Made by a program: the position numbers and the translations under genes
Assembly: GCF_003265705.1 (NCBI RefSeq)
Contig: NW_020313168.1
Span: forward strand, 2,201,022-2,265,021
Origin: Callorhinus ursinus
Taxonomy: Eukaryota > Chordata > Mammalia > Carnivora > Otariidae
Direction of reading: 5' to 3'
DNA length: 64,000 nucleotides
Shown: one piece after another, positions 32,530-44,800 of the stretch
Layout: every line of letters starts with the position of its first letter
How positions within the stretch are numbered: the stretch's first letter is position 1
The notes under the pieces: generated by a model
The model's database searches: none
The model's input: only the letters and a program-made list of their open reading frames with translations
What the model was told of the DNA's origin: nothing

Positions 32530-33420
32530 GTTCTCCCTTCTTCCTCCTTAGACCCTCGGGGCAGGGGGCAGGCCCTGCGGAGGTCCGCCGCGGGGGCTGA
32601 GACGGCCGTCCGTCCGTCCTCAGGCGTCCTCCCTCCGGGGTGGGCCCTGCGGGGCGCGCTCTGCCCTGCAGGCCCGGCCCCCGCCCGCTGACCCTGGCCG
32701 TCCAGCCCCTGCAGCCCCGAGCTCGCGGCGGGAGGGGGCGGCGGGGACCCTGCAGGGGCCTCCGGCCGGGGCGCGGCGGGGCGGGGCGTGGGCGCCCGGC
32801 GTGGAGGGCCAGGAGAGGCGGGGTACTCCCCCTGCCCCGCCCCCGCCCCCGGGCCGACCCCGGGCAGGGCGGCCGCGGCTGCTCGGCTTCCACGGCCGGG
32901 ACGGGGCGGAGATGGGGGGCGGGGGAAGTTCTCGGAAAAAAGTTAACGGAGCGGACGGCTCTCTGCGGCCTCCCGCCTCCACCCGTCCCCGGGCCTCCCA
33001 GCGAGGGCGCTGCTGGTCACCGGGCGCGGCGCGGGGACCCCGGGGGGCACCGAGGCCTGGAGGCCGGGCTCCGGGGGCCAGGACCCGGGCCGCGACCGAG
33101 ACTCAGGGGGTTGCCCCAGCGACGCGCTCACGCGCGCGGTGATTGGCGAAGTGCGGGGGGGCGGGGCCCGGGAGACGCTCTCGCGAGCGCTCGGCCTCCC
33201 GGCGGGCGGAAGCCGGGGGGCGGGGCTTCCGGCGCGGGAGCGCGCTTGGTCACCGCCCCCCACCCCCGCCTCCGGGCAGGCAGCGGGGCGTGTCCCTGTG
33301 CCTTCGGTGTCCGGGGACCTGAGCGCTTCCCCCGCCCGCCGTGCTGTCCCCCTGCCCCGGGCCGCCCTCTCACCTAGCCTCCCGCCCTGGGCCCTGAGCG
33401 GGGTCTCCCTCCTGAAGCCT
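32530..33420. promoter_or_regulatory. Orphan CpG island / candidate promoter
   Basis: About 0.9 kb of dense CG dinucleotides far from both genes (9 kb past NPTX1, 19 kb past the ENDOV terminus). Promoter-grade motifs cluster at 33140-33240: an inverted CCAAT box (ATTGG at 33142-33146), GC boxes (GGGGGCGGGGCC at 33156-33167 and another near 33216), TCTCGCGAG at 33179-33187 (matching nine of ten bases of the TCTCGCGAGA promoter element) and an ETS-like CTTCCGG near 33226. No ORF with convincing protein features starts here. It could drive a non-coding RNA or be an enhancer-type CpG island. Confidence 0.6.
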
Positions 33421-33574
33421 CAGTCGGCTCTCCACACCGAAGCCAGTGACCTTGCTGTGTGCCCTCCCTGCGATGCCCGGGTCCCCTCGGAGGGAATGGG
33501 GAGGCCTTCCCCGGCACCACTCTCTCCCCGCCCCCTGCACTCCAGTCACGCCGGCCTGCTGCTTCTGCCCACCT

Positions 33575-33870
33575 CCCTCCTCCCTGCCCCAGGGCCTTTG
33601 CACTTGCCGGTCCCCCGCGGCCTAGAACTCCGGCAGATACCTGCCCGGCTCTCACCTCCTTGGGGCATTGCTCAGCATCACCTCCCGAGCGAGGGGACCA
33701 CCTGTTTAACATTACACCTCACCTTCCTCATGTCCCCATGCCCCCCGCCCTGTGTTTTCTGCACAGGGCTCGTCACTGTCCAACACGGTATCTGCTGCCT
33801 GAAAGCTCCAGGAAGGTGGAGGGTGTGTCTCGTTCAGGCCCCAGCAGGTGCACGGTAAATGCTGTATGCT
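33575..33870 (+). repeat. L2 LINE 3'-end fossil
   Basis: L2 phrases in order: 'cccagggcctttgcacttgc', 'ctcacctccttggggca', 'gtccaacacggtatctgctg', 'gcaggtgcacggtaaatgct'. It begins inside the right shoulder of the CpG-rich region. Confidence 0.65.
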
Positions 33871-36800
33871 GAGCAGGTAAACGAAGGCTCTTTCCGCCTC
33901 TTCCTCTCCCTCCCCACCCTGGGGTGATTCTCTGGCAGGGGAGCCAGCAGGAACGAGTGGCTGCCCACGTATCAAGTGCCTTACTTTCAATATCTCACTC
34001 CGAAAAAGCTCATTCGTGTGGGAGGACCGAGGCGCTCAGGGAATCCTACCCTTCACACACTGTCACCCTCTGCTCAGGATCCTCTGGGCCCCAGATGTGC
34101 TGATTTGGAAGAAGGCCTGGTGCCGCCCTCAAGGCTCTCGGACTGACGGGAAAGTGATGGCTGCCGTGCCGGGTGCGTGCGAGGCGGGTGCGAGGCGCAG
34201 TGGGAGGAGAGAGGGTCAGCTTCCAGAATGGGGTCCTCAGAAGTCCTCCCAGGGGTCCCCAGAGGCCACGTCTGCTGTGAAACGTGCACCACGAACAGCC
34301 ATCGTCGATCGCGTACTCTGTGCTCCATGTGGTCCTAGCTGCCAGTCCGCGCGCGCGTGGGGTTGTCCTCTCAGGAACGAGGGGACGGGCTCAGAGAGGG
34401 CAGCCCCTTGACTGAGATCACAACACTAGTACGTGGGGGGTCCGCGTCCCCAGTCCAGCTCTTGGTGGCTGAGGAGCCCGTGCTCTTCCCAGGGCCGGAA
34501 GCCAGACACGCATCCAGGGCTGACTGGAATGGCTCGCGAATGGCTTCCCTCTGGGCCTGGGCCCTGGGACAGGAGCTCTTCACAGGCCCTGTGGCTTGGA
34601 CAAGCCCGGGCAGCCATCTGCTGCCAGCCTCGTGGGGAGCAGGGCACAGGCCACCGCAGCAGCATCTGTCTTTGTGGCTCAAAGGCATTTCCTTCAGGAG
34701 ATGGAGCTGCCTGGCTCCTCTCCTCCCCGCCCCCCCCCGGACTCCCTCTCAGCTCCAAAGTCAAGGGTTTCAGGGCTGTGTCCGCAAGGGGCCGTGCTGC
34801 ACTGTCCTTCTGGCATGGGGCGTGGTGGCCTGGAACGGACATCTGGTGTCCCTCAACCCCCACAGCCAGGGCATCTGTGGCCCCATGGAACTCAGTGACA
34901 AGGAGAGCCGGAACCAGGGAAAGGCCACGCTTCCCTGTGTGCCTGCCAAGTGGCAGAACATCCCCCGCAAGACCTGCCTGGCACTGCCCTGGCCACGGAG
35001 GCTTCCTGAGGGCGATGCCCCGAGGGCCCTGCTGTGCCAGGGCTCCCCCTGCCAGGTGGGAGGGGTATCGGTCATCACCGGTGGGGCCAGGCCAGTGGGA
35101 TCTTGAGCTTCGGGATGGTAGGGGACGGAGGGCAGCCCCTGCCCCTTGCCCACAATGTGCCCTCCTGGCTGGCAGGGGCCACCAGCTTGCTCTTTGGAAG
35201 TTGGATCTACAGACGGAGGGCAGCCCCTGCCCCTTGCCCACAATGTGCCCTCCTGGCTGGCAGGGGCCACCAACTTGCTCTTTGGAAGTTGGATCTACAG
35301 ACTGTGGCAGAGGGAGAAGCTGGAGAGACTGTTTCATTTTGCAGGTGGGAAACCTGAGGCTGTGTGCGGGGCATGGAGTTGCTCTGTGGGCTTTCTCTGG
35401 TCCTCAGCACAGGGCTGCCGTGGGCATCATCTGCTCCATCTCCTGAAGGAGGGACTGGGGATTGGGGAAGGGAAGTGCCACGTTCAAGTTCTCCTGCTTC
35501 AGCCGGTTCTCTGGCTCCCACAGGCTCAGATCCGAGTTGGAGATGGAGCAGCACCCACGCTCACTTCTTTCTCCCGAGGGTGGAAAACAAGCCCGAACGA
35601 GGCTGAGGATAGGGGATGCCCAGGATCAGAGATGAGCCTCCTGCCAGAAGCAAGAAGTTCTGAGGCCCCAGCCGGGCCGGGGAAGTTCGGGATGAAGGCA
35701 GCAAGAACAGCGGCAGCCACTCCGTCCTCCCCAGGCTGGTCGCTGGGAGTGGCACATCTTCACCCACGGCCTCTACCTTGGGGTTCAGATGAAGTCATCA
35801 GGGTGACCCCCACAGCCTCTGCCCTGCCAGAGCTTCCTCCCTCCTTCCATGTGGACCCTGAAACCTGTGCAAGAGGCCGGGCCCGAACACCACTCCTGAC
35901 GCAGAGGGGAGCCAACCCCCTGCACCGGCCTCATCCATGGTCACAGGCCTTCAAGGGCTGGGCAGGGTCTGGCTGGGGGCAGGCAGAGCAGCTTGGGCTG
36001 GGCAACTGTGGCACAGGATAGACAGCCAAGGGGCAGGAGAGAGGTGCGGTCCCCTCCCACTGGGGCTCGAGGAGGCATCATGGAGGAAGGGTGTGGTCCC
36101 CAGTGTGGGGGAAGGCATGGGAGGGTTGCCCAGGGCTGGATCATCCTGAGCCACCTGCCCTCAAGGGAGGGTCTCTCTGGAAGCCAGGGTGCACATCCAG
36201 GGTGGCGGGAAAGGTTGCCTTTGGGGGCCAGATCCGGTGGGCCCCGGGAGCCTGGCTGAGCCGTGGGAACTTGTGAGCCCCGGGGAAGTGCTCGTGGGCT
36301 TGGAGCCTAAGGCTGCCGGGAGCACAGCCCAGCTTGGGGATGCAGCTTTTCAGCAAGTGCCTCGGAGCTTTCTTGGAAGCAGGCTGAGTATAAATTATAA
36401 ATAAACAAACGAGAAGTCTGCTGGAGGGCGTGGGCCGGCGGGAAGAGGGGAGAGACCGGAGGCAGAGACCTCACTAGGAGCTGATACCCCCGAACTTGAA
36501 CCCACTGCGCCTCTTCTGCTGCGCCGCCCGCCCAGCCTTGGAGGCTCGGGGTCTCCTGCGGAGGGTGCTGCCTGGGGTCTCAGGCTCTGGGAGATGACTT
36601 TTGCCAGGGTGCAGGGCAGGCCAGGTGCAGACCCCTACGCGGGAGTGGGGAGGCCCACCAGGCTCCTGCAACCCAAAGAGGTGCAGGCCCAAGTCTCCCT
36701 CGGACAAAAACAGGCCCCGTGGACACTCATCCGTGTGGGAGGTGTCTTACCAAATGTTTGAAAGGGAAAAAAAAATCCCATTTTCTTAGCTTTTTTTTTT

Positions 36801-39800
36801 CCCTTTCTATTTTTTGATTATTTTTCTAGATGACTTCATTTCTAAGAAGGGTGTAGGGGAGAGAAGGAGGACAGAGGGAGGGAGGACACGGGCCCCCCTG
36901 AGAGCCAAGAGGGACGGTAGCAGGGGTGGAGGGAGCCGAGCAGGGTGCCTGCGGGGCCCAGGGAGGAGCCGAGGCCTCCTCACCGGGGAAAGTGGGCATC
37001 CTGTCCTGACCGGTGTGCTTTCTCCTGCTGACCCTTCACGGGCCTCCTGGTCCGCTCTGTTCCCGCAAGGCCCCAGAGGCCAGCTCATCCAGCAGGGATT
37101 GGCGGGGCCTCGAGGAGCTCCTTGCTGGCTCATGGCCTCTGCCCTCGGTCAGAGCAGAGAGGGGTCCCGGTGAGGCCTCCTCACCCCACACAGCGCTTGG
37201 GACCAACAGAGCCCACTGGCTGGCCTCCCCAGAGAGGAGGAGTTATTGCAGGACATAAGAGGCTCTGAGAATCTTCTGGAGAGCCGTGGAGTTGCTCAGT
37301 GCCACACACTCCGGAGCAACCCACCAACCCACGGCCCACGCGTGACACAGCATGGCTGCCCCCCAGGCCACCATTCAGGGAAGTGACTGGGGCCCTTGCC
37401 TTGGGCCGCCCCCTTCTGCGTCTGTCTGCTCCGGTGAGTGTGGCGGCAGGAGTCCCGGCCACCGGCCTACGCTGGAGCTGCACGGGAGTCAGGGGTACAG
37501 GCGCTGGCTTCTGCCTTCAAAGACGGGACTGTGTAAGGCAGAGAAGCCCCTCAAGGCAGGGGCTGCCCCACAACCCCGAGCTTCCCAGCGGCTGCTGAGC
37601 CCCGAGGTTGGACCCGTTCCAGGCCTCTGGAGGCTGCCGGCGCCCGTGGGCTTATTGGCCGATGGGCACACCACCCAGCCTCTGCGTCCAACTTCTCGAG
37701 GCTGTTTCTGAGCCTCCGCCTCAGCCTCCCTCTGCCTGTCTCTTCTGACACCTGACATTGGCTTTAGGGCCCACCCTCATCCAGGATGAGCTCATCTGAA
37801 GATCCTTAACTTGGGGACATCTGCAAGGAGTCTTACTCTAAGTGACTCACATTTTGAGGCTCCAGGTGGGCACATCTTTTGGGGACCACCATTTAATCTC
37901 CCCCCAAGAGGCGTGAGATATGGGCACAGAGCAGGCAGGGGCTGGGAGGGAGGGGAGCATGAGGGAAGGCAGGGGTGGCGGGTGGGAAGACCGTTTGGGC
38001 AGGAGAAACCAGCTGTCCCCAGCCCGGCGTCCATGGGTGTGGGACCCGCTGACCTCCACTTAGTTATTTAAATCCCAAGGCAGCTTGTGTCTGTCCAGAT
38101 GGGTTTTTCCATCAAGGCCAGGGGTGTCCCAGCTCCAGGCAGCATGAGCACCCCATTCCCCTGAGGGACCCTGGGCCCCCCAACACTTAGGAACCCCGGG
38201 GTCAGGGCCCAGGAGGTGGGAGATGCCTCGCCCTTCCTGCCCAGGCCAGGCTCTCTCAAGGGTCCCCCAGTGCCCTCACCAGACTCCCCATCGCCTGGAG
38301 CTCTCCCTGCGGGCCCCCCCTGGTCTCCTCCCCAGATCCTCCCTGTTGGAGTTGGAGCCATTTCTCCTGATGGGGCGCATTCCCATCCATGGCAGCCAAT
38401 GCTCTCAGAGGTGGAGAACCCTCAAGATGCACGGTCCGAACCGGAGTATAAAAGCGTCTGCATACACTTTCATCTATGGTCTTGTCAGATCCTCAGTACC
38501 ACCTGCCAAGGAGATACTAGCCCCACCTTACAAAGGAGGAGACAGCCCCGAGGGGCATGATGACTTACCTAGGTTCCCACTTGAACTTTGAGACTTGAAG
38601 CCCAAATGCCCCACTCCAGCCTGTAACACCTTCCCACCCGCTCCACCACACCAGGCTCAATCCACATCAGGGCTTGAATCCTCCTCGGAACAGGGAACTC
38701 ACCACCTAACAAAACGGCAAATTCCACCGACAATCCCAAATGTCAGGGCATCGTTCTTCATTGAGGGAAAGCCCGTCCTTGTCTGAGTAATGTGATGCCG
38801 GACAAATTCTCCATTTCGTCCCTTTCTTGAAAAGTGGGGCTCTGCCCCCACCCCACCCATCACCCTCCCTAGGAGCACTTCTGGCCGCTTGAGGCCCAGT
38901 CTACAACCACAGGGACACAAGGTCGTTGGGTCATGAGATAGCTGCAGAGGGGGGCTTTGGACAGTTGTCCCCCAGCACCATGCCCGGGTCAGGAGGTGAC
39001 AGGATCTGCCCAGGACCAGAGCCCAGGGATGAGGCCCGGTCGTTTGGTCACCTTGGCTGCCAAGCTAGGGCCACCACGGGCAGTCACCCTGCCACAGCAC
39101 AGCAGCAAGGCCATACTTTGGGGAAAAGAAAAGAAAAAAAAAAAAAGGCAACCCCCAAGAAGCGGAGAGGCTGAGTAACAGCTGAGCTGAGTCACGCAGG
39201 GCCAGGCGGGCGGGCGGAGGCGGCTGCAGGGGTGGGTGGGGGCCGCCCGGGGATGGGAGGGAGGCTAGAGGGGCACGGGGCCCACCTGGCACCCTCCCCT
39301 GGGCTTCTGGAGCTGTGGAGGGGTGCGGCGCACCGGGCAGCCCTCTAGCGGGGTTGTGGGGCCTGGATCCCCAGGGGTGGAGCGGAGCCTCAGCCTCCGT
39401 CCGTCGGGGCTCAACCCCTAGCGGGCCCCAGGCCTCCGCGGCCACCTCGTCCTGCTCTGAGCTCAGCCTCCCTCTCCGCCCAGGGCGGTGATGGCTGCCT
39501 CCCCTGCTGTGTCCAGATGAGCGGCCCGGGGCTGAGCACATGACAGGCACAGAGCCAGGCCCCCGGCGTCTGTTCACCGTCCTTAGGAACAAGGAGCCTT
39601 TGAGCTTCCCAGAGCAGGACTGTGGCGCTTGCCCAGTGGGCCTGCCCCGACCCCAGGCCCTCCCAGTGCCACCCGAGTGCACTCTCAAGGTTGTCCACGG
39701 CCTTGGGCTATGTCCTTGCCAACTTTCCCACAGGGTGCCTCAGGGTGCCGCTGAGGGTCGAGGTCCAGTGCGCCTGGGGCCGCCAGACCACGGCGGTTCT

Positions 39801-41640
39801 CCGACCGTAGCCAGCATCCTGCCCGGCAGCCTGGCCGCCGTGACCTGGCAGGAGGCTCATTGCACGACTCCTGCTGCAGCCAGGTGGGGCTGCCAAAGCC
39901 GGCATCGGGCTCTGCTCTGCACAATGCCCAGCACACAGTGCTACCCCAACCTCTCCGGGAGCCCCGGCCTTGGAGCACACAGCAGAGGTGTCGCCCATGT
40001 GCCCTGCGTGGGGCTGGCAGATGGCGCTGGCGTCCCCGCCACCCTCACGCCCCAGCAGGAAGGCCCTGCAGACGGCAGGCATCTGCCTGCTGAGGGCACC
40101 CCTTATCCTGCTGAAGCTCAGGGTTTAGGAGCTGGAAGGCACCCCGAAGATGATCACCGAGGCCCTGGGAGGGGACAGACTTGCCTGGGGCCACCCAGCC
40201 AGTGGTGACAGGTGTCCCTGCCCTGCCCAGTGCCTCCAGCGCCCTGCCACGCGCCTCACCCCACGCCAAGAGCCCCTGTGATCCCAGCCCCCTCTCCCTC
40301 CCAAGCACTCCCGCTCTCCCCACCGGCCTGCCTCTCCCGCCCCCACGCTCTGGCGGGAAGGGGTTCCTATGGCACCCCTTCCCCCGCACACACTTAGCTC
40401 ACTGGCAGCCCATCTGCCCCGAGACAGTCAGCAGCAGATGCCTCCATGCACAGCGGTGCCTGAAGCGAGCAGCCCAGCACCTCCCGGACGTGAGCACTGC
40501 CAACCAGGCCCAGGGACTCACACCACACTTGGCAGAGGCAGGGGACCGTCCCACCCAGAGGGCCCACAGGGCTGGGGAACGGGGTGTGGGCTGGAATGGG
40601 AGCTGCCCGCGCAGCCCCCCACCCCCCTGCACCAGGGCTCCAGCCGCCTGGGAGGGAGTTGGCGGGTGAGCCGCTGTTAGCAGGCTGCACACTTGCAGCT
40701 CTCGGACTCCCTGGGGAAGGCCCCACGTGTGGGGTGCTGCTCCCAAGCCCCCAGCCACTCCCCTCCCCAAGAAGGAGGCTGGTGGGCCCCCTGGGCAGAC
40801 CCCCACATGAGGCCTGGGCCCTGGGCTGGGGCTTGTGGAGCAGGCTCTTCGCTCTCTGCTGGCCTCAGGCCCGGGCCTGCTGGGTCGCAGGGCCAAGTCC
40901 AGCCTCCCTCAGCTCCATCTCTAGGGACTTCCCTTACTACCAGTGGGGACAGGTGGCCGAGCAGGGTCAGGGGTCCCTGGGGCTGGGCCTCCTGGGAAGT
41001 GGTGGCCATAGTCCCTGGACCCATCAACCATTTCCAGGATGCACGTGGCCAGTTGGCAAACAGCCTGGTTTCCATGGCAGCAGCCTCAGCCCTGGGTCTG
41101 GGAGGAGGGGCCGGCTGAGGACCCCCAGAGCTCAGCCTTTGGCTCCTGCCCTGCCCTCCCCAGCCCCAGGAGCAGAGCTTTGTAGCCCGTGGGTGCCCAG
41201 CCAAGCCCTGGGGTGCCAGCCCCGCATGGAGGGGAACACTGGAGGGCTGCTGTGCCCCCACCCGCTGATATGGGGCGGTGCACACCTTCTTCCATCCCCA
41301 AGAGAGACTGAAGAAGAAATTGGCTAAGCCTGGAGCTCTGGGGACTTTGGTCCGACATTAGGTAGAGTTTCCTGGTTCTAGAAGGAATCAGAACATTTCC
41401 GTAATCTGCGCACGGGACTGCAGGCTGCTAGTCGGTCTTGCTCATGGCCCCCAGCGCAGCGTCCGTGCTAGGGGTGAGGAGAGAGAGCTGGAAGGGTCTT
41501 AGTGCTGGTGTGAGCTGGCCTGGGGCAGAGGGATGGACAATTTGACCTCTGAGGACCCCATCAGCTAAGACCCCAGAAGCCATGAAAACCCAAACTCACC
41601 CCCTGTACCCCCCACCGTTTACTCTGTTTTCCTCCCCTCC
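33871..41640. other. Intergenic DNA with scattered MIR fossils
   Basis: No gene recognised. Weak antisense MIR-like cores occur near 34300-34460, 38480-38600 and 40120-40210. An 88-bp tandem duplication is at 35124-35299 and an A-rich run at about 39124-39147. The long ORFs (for example 34433-35446) have proline/glycine/alanine-rich, low-information composition and no splice or homology support. Confidence 0.45.
35124..35299. repeat. Tandem duplication, 2 x 88 bp
   Basis: Units 35124-35211 and 35212-35299 are identical apart from one base (ccaGcttg versus ccaActtg). The near-identity points to a recent segmental tandem duplication or an assembly artefact. It is non-coding as far as can be judged. 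Confidence 0.9.
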
Positions 41641-41673
41641 CCCAGCACCCCCGCAGTGTGGGGCGAGCGTGCA

Positions 41674-41704
41674 GACACACACACACGCACACGCACACAC
41701 GCCC
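41674..41704. repeat. CA-rich microsatellite
   Basis: Interrupted (AC)n with ACGC units, about 30 nt. No gene context. Confidence 0.85.
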
Positions 41705-42289
41705 ACGCCCCCGGGCCGCCTCTGCTCCCCTCACATCTTGCATTTGTTTTGCTTCAGCGGGGCTAGAATGGGGACAAGCTGCACTCACAATTGGCAGCTT
41801 CCCCCGATCCCCCCCACGGAGGTGCCATATGTCAGTGTCATGAATAAGCATGAGGCTCCGTGGCTGGGAGGGCTGGGAAGGGGCAGCTGCCAATCACCAA
41901 TGAGTAGACGTGGGGGGGCTATCACGGGCTGGGGGGCAGCTCCACCAGAGGGGCAGGCCAGGTGGGGGGAAAGCACGGGCCGCGGCACTGGTCCCGACCA
42001 GGAGGGACACAGCCCCAGGCGGCCAAGGGTCGTTCCTGAAAACAAAGCAAAAGGCATGGTGACATCGGGTGGCCAGAGTCCCCGAACCCTGTGCCTGCTG
42101 GCCAGCCCACACCACCTGCTCCAGGATGCTGTCCTCCTCCCAGGCCGCATTCCTCATGTTCCCCATTCCTGGACCTCTACTGGGCTTGGGCTCCATCCAA
42201 GCCCCCTGACCTGTGAGTAGCCTGCAGGGCAGAGAAGGGAAGCCAAGCTCGGCCAGCGCCCCTGTGGGCCAAGCACTGAGCCGGCACGT

Positions 42290-42420
42290 CTGCTGGGGGC
42301 ACTGTGTACTCTCACAGCAGTCCTGGGAACCAGGGACCATCAGCCCCATTTATGGGTGAGAGAACCGAGGCCGAACAGCTTTTAAGAACCTGTCTCCGAG
42401 CCTTGGAGCTCGGAACGGCA
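42290..42420 (-). repeat. MIR SINE fossil
   Basis: Antisense MIR core: 'actctcacagcagtcctggg', 'cagccccatttatgggtg', 'agagaaccgaggccga'. Diverged. Confidence 0.5.
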
Positions 42421-42884
42421 GAGCCGCACTCGGAATGGCTAGGTCTGCTGAGTCACTGCCAAAGGTTCCGTGCCTGGGCTGCGCCGGGGAGCCCTCTGCC
42501 CACTGCCCCCACCAGCCCCTCACCCTGACCCCTGCGGAGTTAACCCTACTCTCTGCCCTGCCCTGTTGGATGCCCTTATGCATCTCGGGGCCTACAGAGA
42601 CCACACAGATCATGGTCCCCTGAATGCACATTTGTCCCACGCAGCTCTGTCCCACCGCTGACCAGCAGTGACCAGGTCAGGCCTGACCCTGCAGACCCTG
42701 CAGGCGGTCATGAAGGAATGAATGATGGACAGAGGCAGGCTGCAAGGCAAGAGCAGAGCACTAGGGCCCCTGGCATGACTGCAGAGGTGCGCATCCTGGG
42801 GAGATGGAGGCCAGGCCCCGTCCACCCTGGGAACCCCAGGACCCTTCCTTCATTCTGGGCCCTGCTGGAGGCTGAGGCAGGTGA

Positions 42885-43130
42885 CTGCTGGGGATTGGAT
42901 TAACCGCTCCAGATTAATTGGCTATCCCCAGCTACCAAGACGACAGATCCTGCTTGACATTTCCCTAGATAGTTAATTGATACCCAAGTAATTTGTCATG
43001 GAGACCTTGTTACATGCCAACTAGGTCCCCTAAGCCGTCAGCGTCTGTGCCCGAGAAACAAGACAGGCAAGTTAATAATGGAGCCTTAATCACACTGTTT
43101 CCTGCTAGCATTGCTAGAATATTACCCAGA
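42885..43130. promoter_or_regulatory. Candidate enhancer-like non-coding element
   Basis: AT-rich island without repeat signature and with a dense cluster of homeodomain-type cores: GGATTA (OTX/PITX-like) near 42896, ATTAATTGG at 42913-42921, AGTTAATTGATAC at 42971-42983, AAGTAATTT near 42986, and AAGTTAATAATGG and CCTTAATCACAC near 43068-43094. This is the strongest such cluster in the intergenic interval. NPTX1 is a natural candidate target. Function is inference. Confidence 0.4.
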
Positions 43131-44374
43131 GACAAGATGGGGCACCACTGGGCAGAGGCCTTGGGAACAGAGTGTCCTAAGAGATCGCGAAGCCAGTGCA
43201 CCTTCCCGAGATGGTCCCCTCCCGTTTCCCCAACTGGGTGTGTCTTCTGGTGCCAGGGTTCTGTCCACTGAGGAACCCTGTCCATGGGTGCACTGGGGCT
43301 GCTCCACTCCCCGGCTCCATGCATGGTCCTCCGACTCCAACCTCGCCACAGTGAGCATGGTCGGGCCAGGTCAGCCAGAACCGAGGGGCACGGCCCTGGC
43401 CCTTTCGCCGGAGCCTTTGGGACAGAAGGGTGCCTTTGCCTGGGAGCATAACAGGGGAGAAGGGAAGCCTGAGGCTGCTGCCAGCCACCTGGCCCCCAGG
43501 GGAGAGAGGCCCCCTGGGAACAGCACCCACACAGAGGGAGAAAGCAGGCCGCACACAGCCAGCTCTGCCCCTGGAGTGAACCAACAAGCCCGTTTTTGTT
43601 TACAGTGGTTTACGGTGGTTTCTGCCACATGTAACCTGAGGGTTCTCAGCTCAAGTACCTAGAGGCTGTTGCCCCAGGATTTGAGGCCATCTGTAGAACC
43701 TGTGTGGTGTCTGATCACAAGAGCACAGAGGAGCACCTGGGCAGGAAGACAGCCTGGTGCAGGAAGGGGAGGCCTGGACAGAGGACCAGGGCTGGCAGGG
43801 AAGGGGATTTTTCAGGACAGCACAGCATCTGCCCTCAGGAGGAGGGGAGCAGGGTGAGAGAGGAATAGAAGTAGGGCAAAGTCTCCCTCAGCATCCCAGC
43901 CGGCAAACCAGCATCAGCTTCATCAGCTTCAGCACCACGGACAGTGGTGGCCTCATGGCCCACAGCGCAGCAGGCCCAGAGGGAATGGCGGACCCTCCCT
44001 GGTCCCAGAGGTTCGCAGACCATGAAATGAGACGGTGCAGGCGATAGACACCCGAAGGTCACCATGGTATCCTTGCCCCTTAGAAACAAAAACTCAGCCA
44101 CTTTCCCAGGTCTCCCTGATGGAAGACCAGAAGGGGCACAGGTTTCCGGGTGAGGGCAAGGGTGGGTTGTTGCTCTCGTGTACTTGTTCTCGAGAAGCCA
44201 CGGGATGCTGCACACCATTCCTAGCAGGGAGCAGACCCAGGTAAAAAACTGCACGGAAACCATGAAGGGGAGATTCAACACAGGAGAGAGGAAAGTGGAG
44301 AGAGGTCCTTGGTGATGGATGTAGCAGGTGTACAAGGCAACTGAGGAGGGTGGGCAAGGGAGGAATGGCTCAGA

Positions 44375-44800
44375 GTTAGCTGTCTTTTGCTGTGTAATAG
44401 ATTATCCCAGAACAAAGATCTAGTGTCTTACACAGTTTCTGAGGGGTTGGAACCTGGGAGTAGACCGGCTAGCTGGTTCTGGTTCAAAGTCTCTCATGAG
44501 GCTGCACTCAGGATGACAGCCAGACTGTGGACACGGAAAGCTTGACCAGGGCTGGAGGGTGCATCTAGAATATGACTCTCCCACACGGTGAGCAGCAGGT
44601 GGGCTCGCTTCCTAGCCATGTGTGCTACACAGAGCAGCTTGGGACCTGACAGCTGCCTTCCCTCCAAGTGAATGATGGGAGAGAGAGACCCATCAAGACA
44701 AAAGTCCCCATGATCAACATGGCCAGATGATCACACAGGCCCCAGGAGGTGCAGATCGCTGGGAGCCATCTTGGAGGCTGGCTACCACAGGCTCCAAGAG
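44375..44800 (+). repeat. Old interspersed repeat, family uncertain
   Basis: Starts 'gctgtcttttgctgtgtaat' and continues with a pattern common to an old mammalian LTR/DNA-transposon-derived repeat ('ttgctgtgtaacaaa...' type). I cannot name the family without an alignment. Non-coding. Confidence 0.35.

Noticed and set aside
32640..33377. 245-codon frame (and minus-strand frames) in the orphan CpG island
   Set aside because: Arg/Gly/Pro-rich compositional frames with no recognisable protein features. The island is better read as a promoter or regulatory CpG island.
35124..35299. Direct repeats considered as a CRISPR-like array
   Set aside because: Only two adjacent copies without spacers, in a mammalian genome. 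Plain tandem duplication.
34433..35446. 337-codon plus-strand frame
   Set aside because: Spans the 88-bp tandem duplication and contains repeated low-information sequence. No homology, no splice structure, overlapping ORFs of similar quality on both strands.
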